64,000 nt of DNA from NCBI RefSeq assembly GCF_004345665.1, contig NZ_SLWR01000003.1, forward strand, positions 310,001 through 374,000, written 5' to 3'. Position numbers and translations under genes: made by a program. The notes under the pieces are model-generated. The model ran no database searches and was not told where the DNA came from. It worked only from the letters and a program-made list of their open reading frames with translations. Every line of letters starts with the position of its first letter. The first letter of the stretch is position 1. The DNA comes from Kribbella antiqua (lineage in GTDB: Bacteria; Actinomycetota; Actinomycetes; Propionibacteriales; Kribbellaceae). Positions 62,040-64,000 of this stretch are shown piece after piece.

Positions 62040-63997
62040 CGTGCTCCCTCCGACTGGTGCAGCTCGTCGCTCAGTGCGGCTTCACCGTGCTTCAGGCTGG
62101 CCGCGGCCAGCCCCAGGTGGCGGGCGTCGTCGTCGATGCCCTCGGTCTCCTCGACCAGGTTGCCGATCACCCCGGCCAGCTCGGCCGCGCCCAGCGGCAT
62201 GCCGCGGACCTGCGCGTACGAGACCACGTCGACCAGGTACTTCGACCGCAGCAGCAGCGCCAGCTGGCCCAGGTTCATCTCCGGGACCAGGACCTTCTCG
62301 TAGCTCTTCAGGATGTCGCCGAGGTTCGGCGGGAGCGGGTTCAGGTGCCGCAGGTGCGCCTGCGCGATCTTGCCGCCGACCTTGCGGACCCGGCGGACAG
62401 CGGCCCCGATCGGCCCGTACGTCGATCCCCAGCCGAGCACCAGCACCTTCGCCGTACCGTCCGGATCGTCGACCGTGATCGGGTCGACGGCGATACCGTC
62501 CACCTTGGCCTGCCGGGTCCGGATCATCAGGTCGTGGTTGGCCGGGTCGTAGGAGATGTTGCCGGTCTTGTCCTCCTTCTCCAGACCGCCGATGCGGTGG
62601 TCCAGGCCCGCCGTACCCGGGATCGCCCAGGCACGAGCCAGGGTCTCCGGGTCGCGGAGGTAGGGGAGGTACGTCGGCTCGCCCTTGTCGTTGGTCGCGT
62701 TCGGCTCGAGCGTGAAGTTCGGGTCGATCGTCGGCAGCTCCTCGATCACCGGGATCTTCCACGGCTCGGAGCCGTTTGCCAGGTAGCCGTCGGACAGCAC
62801 GACCACCGGCGTGCGGTAGGTGACGGCGATCCGCGCCGCCTCGACCGCGATCGCGAAGCAGTCCGCGGGGGACTGGGCCGCGAGCACCGGCAGCGGGGCC
62901 TCACCGTTGCGGCCGAACATCACCTGCAGCAGGTCGGCCTGCTCGGTCTTGGTCGGCATACCGGTCGAGGGCCCGGCGCGCTGGATGTCGCAGACGACCA
63001 GCGGCAGCTCGAGCATCACGCCGAGGCCGATCGTCTCGGACTTCAGGCTGATGCCCGGGCCGGACGACGTGGTCACGCCAAGCGCACCGCCGAAGGACGC
63101 GCCCAGGGCCGCTCCGACGCCGGCGATCTCGTCCTCCGCCTGGATGGTGGTGACGTTGAACCGCTTGAGCTTGGACAGCTCGTGCAGTACGTCGGAGGCC
63201 GGGGTGATCGGGTACGCGCCGAGGACCAGCGGCAGGCCGGCCCGCTGCGCGCCCGTGACCAGGCCGTACGCCAGCGCGAGGTTGCCGGAGATGTTCCGGT
63301 ACGTGCCGGTCGGCATGACCGCCGGCTTCACCTCGTACCGGACCGAGAACTCCTCGGCCGTCTCGCCGAAGTTGTAGCCCGCCCGGAAGGCCGCGATGTT
63401 GGCGTCGCGGATGTCCGGCTTGGAGGCGAACTTGGTCTCCAGGAACGTGATCGTGGTGTCGACCGGCCGCTGGAACAGCCACGACACCAGGCCGAGCGCG
63501 TACATGTTCTTCGCCCTGGACGCGTCCTTGCGGGTCAGCCCGAACTCCTTGACCGACTCGACCGTCATCGCGGTCAGGTTCAGCGGGACCACGTGGTAGC
63601 CGTCGAGTTCACCGGTCTCCAGCGGGTTCTCGTCGTACCCGACCCGCTTCAGGTTGCGGGCGGTGAAGTCCGCGGTGTCGACGATCAGAGTGGCGCCGCG
63701 CGGAACGTCGCCCAGGTTCGCCTTGAGTGCGGCCGGGTTCATCGCGATCAGCACATCGGGCGCATCACCAGGCGTCAGGATGTCGTGGTCGGCGAAGTGG
63801 AGCTGGAACGACGACACACCCGGCAGGGTTCCGGCTGGTGCCCGGATCTCCGCGGGGAAGTTGGGCAACGTCGACAGGTCATTGCCGAACGAAGCCGTTT
63901 CCGCTGTGAACCTGTCCCCCGTGAGCTGCATCCCGTCGCCGGAGTCGCCGGCGAAGCGGATCACCACGCGGTCGAGCTGCTTGACCTCGATGGTCAC
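62036..63997 (-). CDS. korA: 2-Oxoacid:ferredoxin oxidoreductase alpha subunit (gamma-alpha fusion)
   Basis: 653 residues, complete in the window (GTG 63997). The N-terminal 200 residues are the gamma domain (IRFAGDSGDGMQLTGDRFTA). The alpha pyrimidine-binding domain follows (ANLALAYGLVTGAQRAGLPL, GAYPITPASDVLHELSKL, ITLQAEDEIAGVG-like region, TSSGPGISLKSET) and then the CoA-binding C-terminal domain (VLVLGWGSTYG). There is no internal ferredoxin domain. It runs in an operon with korB. Its promoter lies beyond the window end. Confidence 0.94.
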   Translation of the reverse strand: MTIEVKQLDRVVIRFAGDSGDGMQLTGDRFTAETASFGNDLSTLPNFPAEIRAPAGTLPGVSSFQLHFADHDILTPGDAPDVLIAMNPAALKANLGDVPRGATLIVDTADFTARNLKRVGYDENPLETGELDGYHVVPLNLTAMTVESVKEFGLTRKDASRAKNMYALGLVSWLFQRPVDTTITFLETKFASKPDIRDANIAAFRAGYNFGETAEEFSVRYEVKPAVMPTGTYRNISGNLALAYGLVTGAQRAGLPLVLGAYPITPASDVLHELSKLKRFNVTTIQAEDEIAGVGAALGASFGGALGVTTSSGPGISLKSETIGLGVMLELPLVVCDIQRAGPSTGMPTKTEQADLLQVMFGRNGEAPLPVLAAQSPADCFAIAVEAARIAVTYRTPVVVLSDGYLANGSEPWKIPVIEELPTIDPNFTLEPNATNDKGEPTYLPYLRDPETLARAWAIPGTAGLDHRIGGLEKEDKTGNISYDPANHDLMIRTRQAKVDGIAVDPITVDDPDGTAKVLVLGWGSTYGPIGAAVRRVRKVGGKIAQAHLRHLNPLPPNLGDILKSYEKVLVPEMNLGQLALLLRSKYLVDVVSYAQVRGMPLGAAELAGVIGNLVEETEGIDDDARHLGLAAASLKHGEAALSDELHQSEGAR

Positions 63998-64000
63998 TGT

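Overview
The window is high-GC DNA with frequent GTG starts (one TTG), stop/start overlaps of the ATGA/GTGA type and several apparently leaderless genes. It looks like chromosomal DNA of an actinomycete. Complex I beside a menaquinone pathway that includes a MenJ-type prenyl-chain reductase, a 2-oxoacid:ferredoxin oxidoreductase (korAB), a DUF222/HNH gene and a PhoX with an actinobacterial PHO box all fit. Kribbella or another Nocardioidaceae member is my best guess, but this is inference from gene content and style. I saw no rRNA, tRNA, CRISPR array or insertion sequence.

Layout. 1-7.1 kb: the end of a DHA2 drug exporter, a GNAT, an M48 protease, a DUF4231 (SLATT-like) membrane protein, a Cds1-like cysteine desulfhydrase and a serine hydrolase bracketed by two inverted 43-nt repeats. 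7.1-11.7 kb: menA divergent from menE-menC-menD. 11.7-19.7 kb: an MptB-like mannosyltransferase, a DrrAB-type ABC exporter with a PadR regulator and an obvious operator, a two-gene operon of a PASTA receptor-like protein plus an unknown partner, a GNAT and a metallo-beta-lactamase-fold hydrolase. 19.7-39.9 kb: menF divergent from menG, then menJ, the complete nuoA-N operon and a long-chain polyprenyl diphosphate synthase. This last block couples quinone synthesis to the main quinone-reducing enzyme, and a Rex-like operator lies upstream of menJ.

40-47.5 kb is accessory in feel: a frameshifted membrane protein, a membrane-anchored lectin-like protein, a seven-TM Ser/Thr kinase, a DUF222/HNH protein with an in-frame 15-nt repeat, and a cupin / internally deleted MFS / Rrf2 set sharing two copies of one operator. 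47.6-64 kb: a Tat-exported PhoX phosphatase behind a PHO box, RarD, a sugar isomerase-like protein, a secreted M15 peptidase, a GlxA-type regulator, a decayed DUF805 N-terminus, a 929-residue secreted dehydrogenase-like protein with six FG-GAP-like repeats, a DUF445 protein, an MFS exporter divergent from a lactate monooxygenase-like gene across a long perfect inverted repeat, a HAD phosphatase, and korB/korA.

The clearest new leads are the PASTA-without-kinase operon and the paired Rrf2 operators. Three decay events can be read directly: the frameshift at about 40409, the MFS internal deletion and the DUF805 remnant. Functional names rest on recognised motifs and gene order; no database search was possible.
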